Position numbers and translations under genes: made by a program. The notes below the pieces were generated by a model, which was not told the DNA's origin, did no database searches, and saw nothing but the letters and a program-made list of their open reading frames with translations. From NCBI GenBank assembly GCA_914767715.1, contig OU612071.1:13747493-13811492 (forward strand): 64,000 bases of DNA, in the 5' to 3' direction. Below are positions 25,401 to 52,820 of this stretch, piece by piece (position 1 is the stretch's first letter; each line of letters opens with the position of its first letter). Source of the DNA: Membranipora membranacea (taxonomy: Eukaryota; Bryozoa; Gymnolaemata; Cheilostomatida; Membraniporidae).

Positions 25401-28400
25401 AACTTTAAATGTAATAAATTGGTTTGCGTTTACTTAATTTTTACAAGACTTAAATCCTGCTTTGGGCACTATTATGTAAGGTACAGAATTCTTGTGAGTA
25501 GGAAACACCACAGCCAAGAACCAGAGAGTGCACTGGCAACATAAATGACACAACAAACTATATACAGCGCTTGAGTTTCTAGTTCAGGAGCAAATCAATT
25601 TACACTGGTCGTTGGGAGTTTTTTTTAGATTTCAATGAGGTTCACCATCTGTTGACTTGTAATTAATTTCACTTTTCTGAATGAGTGCAAATTTTTTTAC
25701 ATTTACTAGGAGTACTCCTCTAGGGTAAGCTAGTTATAAAAGAAAATAAAACGGAAATTAGGGTGACAGTGTACTCACAATGGTTGTTAGTAGATGTTAG
25801 TAATAAAGCATAAAACTAAGTTGAGATATATATATATATATATATATAATGAATTTAAACCAATGTTCAGCAAACCCATGACATATAGTTGCTCAATGAA
25901 ATCAAAAGCTAGGTAAGGCAGGTTACAGATCATAGCATACAGTGCATACATTGAGTCGTGTGCTCTGACCCCAAACCAAAGATTTGGGGTCAGAGCACAC
26001 TGACATTGACTAGCAGACGGAGCACAAGCTACTACAGCCATCAGTGATTAAAGCAGCGATCAGCGCATGCATCATTAGGACACATGCATTGTACAATACA
26101 ATGATCAATATCTTACACTTTGATAGAAGTAGATTTCTGAGCTGTGAAAGAACATCAAACTTTGAAACATAGTCATATGCATCATGTTCACTAATCAGTA
26201 ATATAAATGTACATGTTCATATATGGTTATATAATTCCAAACATCCAATGCAGAAGAGAACGTGGGAAAAGACAGAACTCAATATTGACAATCACCTTTT
26301 TTGTTGAGTCCAGTTTCAAAAACTGTCCAAACACAGAGGTCACACTGGCCTTGATCTCTCCCACGCGGGCACCGATGTCTAAAGCATAAACATCCTGAAA
26401 CCAACGGTACAGCGGCGGCGGCTTCATCACAGGTGGTTCAGCAAACTGACTTCCATCATGAGATCTGCATGATAAATTAATGGTCATGATAAGCCTGTAC
26501 AATATTCATACATGTGAGAGTTGGTCTGTATTGGCTCATTTGATAAGCCAAGCCGGTATCAGCATGGGGGAACACTGACAATTACCGTTTCAACAAACCT
26601 TCGAATTTTATCTTTGGTATGACAACTGTGAAGACAATTTATCAAGACTGCCAACTGTATGCAGCTTTGTCACTACACATGCGCCAATCATTTTAAATGG
26701 AAATTCGCAAACATAGCATGATGTATTTCTTACCGACCAAAGGGAGAACTCTGATAAGTCTGGCAATCTGCAATATAAAGGCTGACTTTTCTCATCCAAG
26801 CTTCTGTATATAGTTCGATGAGCGAGTTTCTCAGAAGACTTGGAGAGTTCCCCAACGTTCTACTCCTGAGAAAAGTGATCACCCTCCTGTCACAGGCATT
26901 GTGTACGGTAAGTAGGACGGGAAACTGCTGCCGCCGGCCCTCATCCAACTGACTGAGGATCTCCTCCGACCATCCAACAAAAGTTAGAGTCTTGCTCCCT
27001 CGATGATTCTTCTGGCGGCGACATTCTGTGAAACATGAGAGTTTACAAATTATCAAGGGTTATCAACTACAGGCGAGTTTTGAGGTTACCCCACCAACTC
27101 CAAATAGTCACACTTAACTTCATTTAAATGTTGTCTTCATCACCCAAATTATCTACCATGCCAAGTTAAATATTTGCTCACTAAAACCATCCAGTATCCT
27201 TACCTCCCCGAGATCAGATACTCAGTAAGAAATGCATGCTTTATTTTGCAAATTTTCCCTTGTTGATATTATAGTAACACATGTCATCCTTTATGGAAAA
27301 TGTGATAAAGTTATTCATGGTGATGCCTTACCGAGATATTCTGATGCCATAAGATAATAGCCGTCAATGTCCACCACCTTCCTGATTACTCTGTGCACAC
27401 CCCGACGTGTCAAGGCGTTGTAACACTCCGGACACCGAAGGTCGATGCCCCACAACCTCTGTGGCATCCAACACAGCATCTTATGCCGGAAGTACTGGCC
27501 AACCTAAGAAAAATAATTTAAAAACTTGTAAAAAAACATGTAAAATCTCGGTGGTCATGTAAATACGATGACAGTGTCGGATGTGTTATCATTGAGAAAG
27601 GTCGGTGATGATGAAGTTGATGATTTTTAATATTATTTCTTGCATCTGACCCAATAATTGTGATGGCATGCACAGACAGTAACTTTTTGAGGGTTTAGTC
27701 CTACTCCCTATCAAATTACCAAGTTAAATACTAGCATGCAGCTGTCACAATTTCGTAATCAATAATACCTTTGGTGGCGTAAGTCCAGAAGGTCTGTACT
27801 CTGGTGGATGGTACCACAGTTTAAGATTCGACACTGTTTGTCCTCTGCCATGGCTAAACATGGTGGATGCCAACCACTGTCCCTCTTCTTCTGAAAGCTG
27901 CTGCTTCCATTTATATGGAAGGCGGTCTAGAGCAGAACTTGTAGTTTGGGATATCTGAAATAATACAAACATTGGTGGAGGTCTAGATGAAGTGGTGAAA
28001 TTTGAGTAAACAAAAAAGGGTATTTCAATAAACAACCACCATTTATTGACTAAAGCAAGTACAACAGACTTGTGTGAGCAGAACCCACTTTGCAGGGTCG
28101 AAAACGATAGTTCCTCACGACCCCATGATAGTGCCATTGCAGCATGCGTGACTTCAACATGAACATAAACCTATCGCATAAATAATTAATGGACGATTTT
28201 TTCTTTTTTCTCATACCAACATAACAGATATACTGAAAAGTTTTGATTTTGGAGTTCAACTAGGTTCACATAATTCCTGTAATGCAGATAATTATGCACT
28301 TACAGTACTTTGCTGAGGTGTTGTACTTGGCTGAGGTGTAGTACTTGGCTGAGGTGTAGTACTTGGCTGAGGTGTAGTACGTGGCTGAGGTGTAGTACGT

Positions 28401-30319
28401 GGCTGAGGTGTAGTACTTGGCTGAGGTGTAGTACGTGGCTGAGGTGTAGTACTTGGCTGAGGTGTAGTACTTGGCTGAGGTGTAGTACTTGGCTGAGGTG
28501 TAGTACTTGGCTGAGGTGTAGTACTTGGCTGAGGTGTAGTACTTGGCTGAGGTGTAGTACGTGGCTGAGGTGTAGTACTTGGCTGAGGTGTAGTACTTGG
28601 CTGAGGTGTAGTACTTGGCTGAGGTGTAGTACTTGGCTGAGGTGTAGTACGTGGCTGAGGTGTAGTACTTGGCTGAGGTGGACATTCTGATGGTGTATCA
28701 TCCTACAAATATAACATACTTATAGATCGACCTTTTAAAAATACAATTCCCAACAAATATTACAACTCCTACAAGCTGATGTATGTATCATGGGTACTAT
28801 GTTACTGTGACATGCCCTTGATTATTAATGGATACTTACAAAACCTTAGCATGAAACCTGCCAGAAAAAGAACTTGCACTGTTGATGAAAGGTGTGACAA
28901 CTCACTTGTGGAACATGTTCTTCAAAGGATGTATTGAACTCATCTGCCAAATCCTCCGCAGACAATTCATTATCAAGAGACAATATAGGTACGTCCACTG
29001 GCTGTGTGGCAGTCTGTGGTGTCTTTAATGAAAAACGTAGTAAAGCTGTACATTCAATCTAATCACTAATAAACTACCTTTTAATATATAACTACATACA
29101 TAATACGCCATGTAGTACTTGCCTCAAACGGCTTACTCGTCGCAGCTTACTATTACTCTCACTCATTACTTTCTATAGACTGAACAAGCCAAATAAATAT
29201 GCTGTAAATCATAAGGTCATCATCCCTAAACAGGCCGCCTTTTACTCCTATATGACAGAGCTACATTGTGGTGCAAGACATAGCTAGAATCATGAATGCA
29301 AATTGTAATCTTTAAGTGTGACCACATCATAAACGGAGATAAGATATTAGCATAATATGAAAAGCAAGCCTGCACTGCTATCAAAGAATCTCATGGATCT
29401 AAGGATTACCTCCCAGGAGGGGACAATTCAAAAAGTTTCAATTCAAATATTTGAGTTCTATTTAATGATGAGGTAATGATATCGCTCTTCAATAATGTAA
29501 CTTCTTTTTGGATGACACACACAGATGATAAATATGTGGTTAAAATATATTTGACAGGATATGTACTTCAAAACCACTCACCTTTTTCATAGTTTCTTTA
29601 GAGTGACTGTTTAGAGATGATACAGGTTTATCAGCAACTTGGTCTATCAAACGTTCCTCAGGGTACCGGTCCAGATATACAGGTATGGGAACGGGTACTG
29701 CAGCTTGCTGTGCGACAGTCTGTGGTGTCTTAAATGAAAAAGAGTTAGCCAAATGTGAACAACCATGTATTGTACATTCTAACTCAATATATATTATATA
29801 CTTTATCTGAGTCAAGTGTAAGCAGGATATTGTACGAGCAAGATTTCAATCATTCACCCTCCTTACTTTAAATAGACTCTTACCTCAGCTAGTCATGAGT
29901 TAGCGCCAGTTAATGACAAGACTCTATCTTACATTTAATCCTCTAGGGTAAATATTTGGAGTTATACTACAGTATAATGCAAGAGTGGCAGATTATAACT
30001 GATAATAGTTGCCATGGATATGCTGGATGACATGAGAGATATGGGAAATTTGCAGTTTTCCAATTACTATGACTAATACACTCACCTTCTTCGGTGTGTT
30101 CTTTGAGTGATAAGAACATCTACATTTAACTTTTTGACCAGTCAGAGTCAACTGTCCTCCATCTCTCCCATGACGTGGACACGATTTTATTTTCTGCAGT
30201 TTTTTGTCAACAGGTCCACCTTTAGGAGGGTGCTGCCCTACACCAAATGTAAATTTCCCAGCAGCATACTGCCTCAAACGCTGCTCCCAGACATGTTTGG
30301 GAAGACTTGTCTTCGGCAT
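19406..30319 (-). CDS. Large zinc-binding, RNase H-fold (DDE transposase-like) protein, intron-rich and intact
   Basis: Seventeen coding exons, approximately 30319-30086, 29728-29582, 29022-28906, 28702-28304, 27954-27769, 27503-27332, 27025-26734, 26465-26296, 25295-25151, 24955-24648, 24211-24126, 23913-23661, 23314-23114, 22740-21335, 21048-20808, 20502-20260 and 19815-19406. Phases agree throughout, giving about 1,670 residues. Order: basic N-terminus; PQPSTTP repeat; Cys-containing region (LRCPEC, then ECRRQ) with an ILSQLDEGRRQQFPVLLT segment; RNase H-like core with KLDSTKK, YVDRGCC and RLDSFHYIQRF; conserved-looking YRTARGSSSLE; EYLLSQTG; an acidic stretch; 20-residue repeats; and a terminal CKLC...H...YCP zinc motif. 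It resembles large uncharacterised proteins, as I recall them, from fish and other aquatic animals (DUF6729-like). The D...D..H spacing recalls MULE-type transposases. Its transposon ancestry and present function are inferred, not shown. Confidence 0.8.
21361..22500 (-). repeat. Coding 60-bp minisatellite, 19 units, with higher-order structure
   Basis: Nineteen exact-length 60-bp units fill most of one exon of the RNase H-fold gene. Each encodes 20 residues (GGPMLSGAV, then TxPRTSVELGA). Three main variants, A, B and C, plus a B-like form B', occur in plus-strand order ABC ABC AB' AB'C ABC AB' ABC, so the array has grown by 180- and 120-bp blocks. Two minus-strand frames and one plus-strand frame are open throughout. 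The true frame is fixed by the non-repeat upstream residues (EYLLSQTG and the acidic stretch) and by splice phase. Confidence 0.95.
22885..22990. mobile_element. Degraded relative of the 37.5-kb MITE
   Basis: GAAAGAATCAGGTTTTGGGTATCG, then TCAGTT, then a CTGTGTATTT segment, matches the left half of the 37484-37672 element in order. The right terminus was not found. Confidence 0.5.
25822..25850. repeat. (TA)n microsatellite
   Basis: About 24 bp of uninterrupted TA dinucleotides, in an intron of the RNase H-fold gene. Confidence 0.9.
28308..28685 (-). repeat. Coding 18-bp minisatellite encoding a QPSTTP hexapeptide
   Basis: About 21 units of 18 bp form nearly all of a 133-codon exon (28702-28304). 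The frame demanded by both splice sites reads QPSTTP or QPRTTP, a proline/threonine-rich linker. The S/R difference comes from AAGTAC versus ACGTAC variants. The other two minus frames and one plus frame are also stop-free. Confidence 0.93.
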
Positions 30320-30600
30320 GTTTCTGAAACAAAAAATAGGACAATTATGAATAAAACAAAGAGCTACTAGCTAGATTAATTGGTTAGTAGGATAGTAGAT
30401 TTTTATGTCATCTACTACTCTGCTGCTACAGCTGGTTGCTTTTGTATTACTCCTACTCCTTCTTGCTACCTTACTAACCCTACCTACTACCAAACTTCCA
30501 GACGACCAGACCTGCAGTGTCTGTCACTTTGAGTGACTGAATAAATAAACTCAAATGACAAGGTCGGATTGATTGTCTGTCCACAAACTAATAATATATA

Positions 30601-30652
30601 AAATTGGGGCATAAGGTATGTGTATATATATGTATATATATATATATAAACA
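30601..30652. repeat. TA-rich microsatellite with a segment shared with the tRNA flank
   Basis: TTGGGGCATAAGGTA precedes a TATATG/TATA run. The same 15 bases occur at about 18874-18888, next to the tRNA-like gene. Confidence 0.7.
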
Positions 30653-31061
30653 CAACATTAACCAGCCTATCTTAACTCAAATCAGAAGAAAAGAAATCCT
30701 CGGCTCTTTTAACCATACCATTAGCATTACTACTAATTACTAAACATCATTCTCTACTAGTACTACTGTCTCAAAAATGCATGCTTGTCACAGGGCAGGT
30801 ACGTTAAAAGCCAGGTAATGACGTTATCATATCATGCGTGTAATTCTGTGGCCTAACTATGGCACTAACTGTCTGTTTCCTTTCATGAATTAATGGCAGC
30901 CTTTTCATTCATTCATTCATTCATCATGGCAGCTCAATAAATCTTAATGTTCAGTGTGATGCTCAATATAATCAGTTTCCCTTGTGCATAGAATTGCATG
31001 TAAATTGTCCGAGCAGGCATCTTTGAAATAAATTAGCAGGCCAATATCAATAAATACATAC

Positions 31062-31160
31062 CTATAGTATGAAGAAAATACAGCTGTGAGAGAGAGAGAA
31101 AAAAAATCAGCCTTCTTCTTCTTCCTTTCAGCTTGCTTTGAGCTGTTTTCCCTCCGAAAT
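31062..31160 (-). other. Probable 5'-UTR exon of the RNase H-fold gene
   Basis: The minus strand has a good donor (CTATAG, then GTATGT) after 31062, and a good acceptor (TTTGTTTCAG) directly precedes the coding exon at 30323. The 5' end is not defined by sequence and is set just downstream of the CCAAT cluster. Confidence 0.4.
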
Positions 31161-31182
31161 GAAAACGAGGCATTGAAATCCT

Positions 31183-31336
31183 ATTGGCTGACAATTCAAA
31201 ATCTGGACTTTTTACCCAATCATAACCTCTTAGTAGCTAAATCTGGACTATCGCAATGCTTATTGGCTGTTGTAAATAATCTGGACAAAATCTGGACATC
31301 TGACCAATCAGAAGCCTCGGTTAGAAGTCCAGATTT
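31183..31336 (-). promoter_or_regulatory. CCAAT / AAATCTGGAC array, candidate promoter
   Basis: Four CCAAT boxes in alternating orientation (31183-31187, 31216-31220, 31262-31266, 31304-31308) are interleaved with five copies of AAATCTGGAC or its complement (31199, 31239, 31277 with one mismatch, 31288, 31327). The array lies just upstream of the predicted 5'-UTR exon of the RNase H-fold gene. CCAAT pentamers are NF-Y sites in animals; the second motif is unidentified. Confidence 0.6.
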
Positions 31337-31339
31337 AAG

Positions 31340-33507
31340 AGACTGACACGTGGAGTTTTCAGAGGGAGTTGTCAGATCGTGTGATTTATGTCTTGGAAGC
31401 ATTATTATTGGTTGTTAGAGTTGGAAATAGCAGGTGGTCTAACCACATAATGACTGGAGAGATATATATTGAGCCATATCATGATTTACATAGCTTCCTG
31501 ATGGTGTGTTTCCGGGTAACCAGGGAAACAACTAAATGATATCTTGCCGCTGGCATAATTGGTTTGGATGGATATCTTGTAATACAATTAGATATAGGAA
31601 TCTTGCAAACAAAACATGTGGCTGAGTGGCAAGGCTAATTATAGATGGTTTGGATATGAAAAGGAGCATCAGATTAGGTCTCAGCTCCGTACCTTACATT
31701 CACCATTATCTTACCATCTCAAAAATTCATGGATCTTTAAAGAGAGAGCTTCAAACCTAATAGTGTATTTTATTCTAAAACCTTTCATGGTGACTGTAAC
31801 AAAGAAAATCAGGAAGTGATGGTAAACGGAAAACCTCAGCAGTTTTATAAAAATACAGTAAAGAATTGGAAAAGGAAAAACATATCCGTCTCATATAAAT
31901 ATATTATAGCTCATAGCAAAGACTTTGATAGCTTTGTATAAATATACACTCTGATAAATTATTACCTATTGGAAAACAAAATAAATTAGTTTCTCATAAT
32001 TCATTTACCGGTACATGGTTCACGAGTAAGTTTAATTTGAATAAACTCAGTACACCATAATAGCCTAAGACTAGATACAGTATAAAGCTAGCATACGTGT
32101 TACAAATCTGTTCCCGAGCACAATTTTACTATATTAAAGGAACTCCTGCTATCCAAGTATTTTGCCATTAACGTGTAATATAGAACAACCTAAATGAAGA
32201 GATAGGGATAGTGATTTATGGAAAAAGAAGAGAAATCAAAAATCTGTCTGAGACAAGATTTAACAATCATGTTTTTAAGTAGCCTTATCACAGCAATCCC
32301 ATTTTTGTTGTTTTGTTTCCACTAAAAACGACAAAAATGGGGTCGCTGTGAGAGTCTAGACATAGGCAGACTAGCATGTAAATATTTGTTCAAGCAATGT
32401 AATAGAAGCAATATAAGTGTGTTATAAATAAGAAAAAAATCCAATAATATGACTGCAAAAAAGTGCCAATATAAAGCACAGAAGAAATGAGTTATTAACT
32501 CTTTATAATTGGGTATCTATAACTTTGCCTCAATCTAGTAGATAAACATGAAAAAATAGACCCCTTGGAAACAGTTATAGTATACGAAAAAAGCGACTGA
32601 TGGACTAGGCAGCTCATATCACAGTTAGAAGCGCACTGATCGCATGCTATACCATTACATATATATCTCTGATCGATAGAGAGTCAATTAATTCCTTAGC
32701 ATGAGGACCATCACAAGGAATTTGGTTTGACGACCCGAGGCGAATTTTGTTAATTAGGGGGGCGTTCATGTTAGGTACTCATACTAAATTGACTTTGACG
32801 ATCAGAGATACACATGATAATAGTGTAGTCCCGATGTCAGTGTGCAGAGTAGTAGACCACATCTCGTGTCCGTGTACTGTTGCGGACTCAACTTCTTCAC
32901 CTACAAATAACACAAATCAGGTCATAATCACAAAGGCGAAATTAATAGTAATAACTCCTAAGAGAGCAATAACTGATTTAAAAGTAAAATTTAAATATAA
33001 CGGTAAAAGGCGGTTATGAATATGGTTCTTATCTATCGAAATAGGATGTCAGTTTATTGAGCGTCATTGTCCTGCTGAAAAGGTAATTAGTCTGATTTCC
33101 TGAATTAAATTAACTACGTAAATAGCTAACAATGTTACGGATCCAATGTATGGATGGTTGTGAAAGTGGGTCATTTACCTGACATCACTTTCAGGACCTT
33201 CTTTAGGTTGTGTGGGAGGGAGGCTAGTAGGGGGCAAAGGGTGGAGGTGGAGTACTAACACCATCCGCTTTGATATGCAATCCTTCCCGCTGAAGATTGC
33301 TCCCGAACAACTGACATTACTATTATTGTAAACTTTATAGCGCCAGCATGAAAACTATTCTGCGCATACATATAGCTTGTAACTCTGCTTACTTGTTAAC
33401 CCTCTTTCATCATTCCCTTAAACTTCTTTTTTCTCTCTTACTTCCCTTTAATTAACCCCTCCCTTTACCTTTAAGTAATCCCTCCGCTTACCTTTAAATT
33501 TTCCCTC
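31340..33507. other. Intergenic region upstream of the RNase H-fold gene and downstream of WDR47
   Basis: No exon chain was recognised. A 63-bp hairpin (32289-32351) is the only clear structure. A 90-codon open frame on the plus strand (32747-33019) lacks recognisable motifs and is probably chance. Confidence 0.5.
32289..32351. repeat. Short fold-back element
   Basis: CACAGCAATCCCATTTTTGT and ACAAAAATGGGGTCGCTGTG are imperfect inverted repeats around a loop of about 20 bp. Confidence 0.6.
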
Positions 33508-49816
<16,309 letters not shown>

Positions 49817-50660
49817 GATTGCTGTTTTTAGAAGTCCTTTTTAGTGCATTAGTCAACCTGGAAACATTGTGCGAAACAGTCAATGTAAATTAAACAACTA
49901 ATCAGACATCAACCCTCACCGCCAACCAACCGGCATGAACCTCATTGAACCCTGGCATGAGCAAAAGATTACGCTTTGAAGCACGAAGAGAGTCCTGTGT
50001 GGCTCAAACCCATAGAACAATCTAAAATTGAGCAGAGTCATTGTACAGAAAGGAAAGAGTAAATCATTTATGCTATTACTCTTGTGTTTGTACCGACTAC
50101 GTTTGTAGTAGCCCTGCGGAGAGTCTGCCTTCTCTCTAAAGCCTACAGGATGAACAACAACACAGTTTTGTCTCAACCAGTTCAAATAAAATCATAAATA
50201 AAATATCTATACCACAAGACCCTGTGGTCACACATGCTGTTTGCCTGTGTGAGAGTTGAATTAGTTACTTATATACTCTCCTATTATATTGCTACAATTT
50301 TCAGCCTATCATAAAGGATGACCCTGATATTCCTTGTCCTAAGGCAAACCTAGTGATGTAAAATTTGCTTGGGTCTACACACTTGAGTCACTGCACCTGC
50401 ATGTGCACAATTCAGTGTTTAAATAATGTAGAATTTGTTGTTGCAGTTGTAATACACATGTACGAGACAAACAGTTGATCCTTAATACAGATACTGAGGT
50501 AGGCCTCATGGGCAAATACCATTGCCAAGATACTAGAAGTGTGTCTTGACAAATATGTAATTGTTTGAACTAACAATCAATCAATGATTTTTATGACAAG
50601 TTAGTCCAACCCTGATATCTCATGGCTACTAAAACAATAGTACAATAGTCCACTGGCAGC

Positions 50661-50693
50661 AAGGAGTTAGAGACTCTTTTTCTCTAACTCCTT
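50661..50693. repeat. Perfect 12-bp-stem hairpin
   Basis: AAGGAGTTAGAG is followed by a 9-base loop and then CTCTAACTCCTT. Confidence 0.7.
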
Positions 50694-51904
50694 GGGTCAG
50701 TGTTAGCTACAACATGGAGAATTCTCCGTCTACAGAACAGCAAGGACTTACAAGGAGTAACTCACTGTAAACTCACTCCACTGAATGATTTGAACGTTTT
50801 ATACACACAATGGAGTGAGTGAATGAGTGCTAAAAGCAATACAAGCAACAATGGTCACATATATTAAGTAACCCAGCTCCTACTGAACTATGCTAATTCA
50901 GTACATGCAATGACAAAAGCCATGCCATATCTTTTTTCAGAGTCAACTCACTCACTGGTTCTCAAGTGATTCAATAATTTGGTTGGTGGTAAAAACTAAA
51001 GCAGTGAAAGTGATCACTCATTTGTGAAATTCGTTTTGAGGGTCTTGCACTCCAAAATCAATGTTCTTTGAAACATCCCTCTATGGGATTGCTATTGCTT
51101 GACAGTGATCCTCACCTGCAAAAATTACTGCCCTTGTGTTTGCAGTGTAAGGCAGGTGCTCGAATTTCTCACTACTGATTGAATGAAATTTTGTATCTGA
51201 CCAGTACCTACCGTAAATGGGTACTGAGTGGTAGTTATTCATAAATGCTGGACAGTAGACATAAGCCCCCTAATATTTGTTGGTTCTTATGGCTATAGTC
51301 GCAATTTCTATAGGGAACATAACTCCGCAAAATGCTACATCATCCAAAAACTCCTGAGCTTCTTAGTTACCTCTCTTAGTGAGAATGAGGAAGGCAATCT
51401 AAACCAAATCCCCGCATTCCAGTCGGATAGAAAAGTAATCCTGACTGGTTTTCAGTTCGGAAAATTTGTTCCATCAAGAACACAAAAATTGGGACAAAGA
51501 CCCATAGCAGTCTCATTCATCGCAGAAACGCTCTCAAATTGTTGCAGTTCCGTATTGTAATTTCCCCCTCTTGTCACTCTTTGATCCCATCCCCCACCTG
51601 ACCATACTGGAGCCATAGGCTCAAACGATTAAAACTTTATCCGCAATCTTTATTAATTCCTATTTATTAGTAAATCATGAATATCATCTTATTGTGAGAA
51701 AATGCCAATATGTGTGAACATTTTTACATAAAATAATCATTATTGATAGATAAAGATATAAAAAAATAGTGTACAAAACTATTATCATGTGAAAATCCGA
51801 ATATACACTGGACTCATTCATATACACAGAACTGTAAAAGAACCATTATGATAACCACTATATTCAATATTTTATGCACATTTATGGAAAGGAGTTGGTA
51901 AGCA

Positions 51905-51978
51905 AATGCGTTGTCCTGATTGGTTCATTTGTCACCAATCAGAGCCAACACATTGGCTAGGTAAAGAAATGCACTCCT
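51905..51978. mobile_element. Fold-back element, CCAATGTGTTGG family
   Basis: AAATGCGTTGTCCTGATTGGT and its imperfect complement ACCAATCAGAGCCAACACATT face each other around a short loop. The termini match the other family members at 52147, 54117 and 56216. Confidence 0.6.
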
Positions 51979-52146
51979 GAATGAGTAAAATACCATAATA
52001 TTTCTAAGCATTAATAATATTCTGAAAAAACAAGAGTTCTTAAAAAATTCAAAAACATCTATTTTACGAGACTGAATCTTATTCCTAAATACCGCTGGTG
52101 GGACAGTTATGCATCAAGTGAATTATGTAAAGCAGTAGAAGAAGGG

Positions 52147-52200
52147 TAGCCAATGTGTTGGCTCTGATTGGCTGTCAGCCAGCCAACACATTGGCTTGAA
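52147..52200. mobile_element. Fold-back element, CCAATGTGTTGG family
   Basis: AGCCAATGTGTTGGCT and AGCCAACACATTGGCTT flank a core with GATTGGCTGTCAGCC, forming an almost perfect hairpin of about 54 bp. Confidence 0.75.
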
Positions 52201-52820
52201 GAGGGGCACAACATAAAATATAATTGCATAGGTGAGGTAATCACCAGAGTCAAATCGAAATTCCCATGATGAATTATTTAGGTACTTCAATTTCACTCAA
52301 ATCAATCGTATACTATAGAGACTTAAATTTCAAGTTATAATGGTTATAAAAGTATATTATTTGAGGGATATTTGAATGTCTTACTTACACACTGCACTAT
52401 ACTGAGCTCTACAGAATTGGATTGTATACGGACATGGCATAGGAAAAAAACGTGAAGGATAGAATCAAGGAGTAATTCCTTGATAGAATAGAAATAAAAC
52501 GTTGAAAGAAATTTTCCTGAAAATAAATCCACATGATTGAAACTGTATATATATCTTGTCGTTGGATGGATAGTAAACAAATATACCCACACCTATCTAT
52601 TAGCTCAGCTCAAAGTGGTACTGCAAATAGCTGATTCGCATCTGTTTCAGTTTCTGGCAGCTTCAGAATGGTTATTTATGGTTTTCTAGATACAAGATGC
52701 ATCACACCCTCAGCCTGTCGCCCGAGGACTGAGTGCATCTTAGAACCACCTATAGGGCCGAGCCAATCTCCTCATTTAGACTACTATGTAATATATACAC
52801 AATACCCTTCGTTGGATTGT

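Larger units (their letters stand above)
49817..52820. other. Intergenic region between WDR47 and the SEFIR receptor
   Basis: No exon chain was recognised. A possible 5'-UTR acceptor of WDR47 (TTTCCAG) lies at about 49857. A 12-bp-stem hairpin (50661-50693) and two CCAATGTGTTGG fold-backs (about 51905-51978 and 52147-52200) are present. The longest open frame (51228-51560, plus) shows no recognisable motif. Confidence 0.5.

Noticed and set aside
28266-28701. Tyr-rich and Leu-rich repeat ORFs over the 18-bp array
   Set aside because: They are other frames of the minisatellite. Splice phases on both sides require the QPSTTP frame.
28304-28702. CRISPR-like regular repeat
   Set aside because: Units are contiguous with no spacers, the sequence is eukaryotic and the repeat is coding.
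32747-33019. 90-codon plus-strand ORF upstream of the RNase H-fold gene
   Set aside because: No family resemblance and no promoter or polyadenylation context visible; kept only as a note.
51228-51560. 110-codon plus-strand ORF
   Set aside because: No recognisable motif, no splice context and a composition like its surroundings; probably chance.
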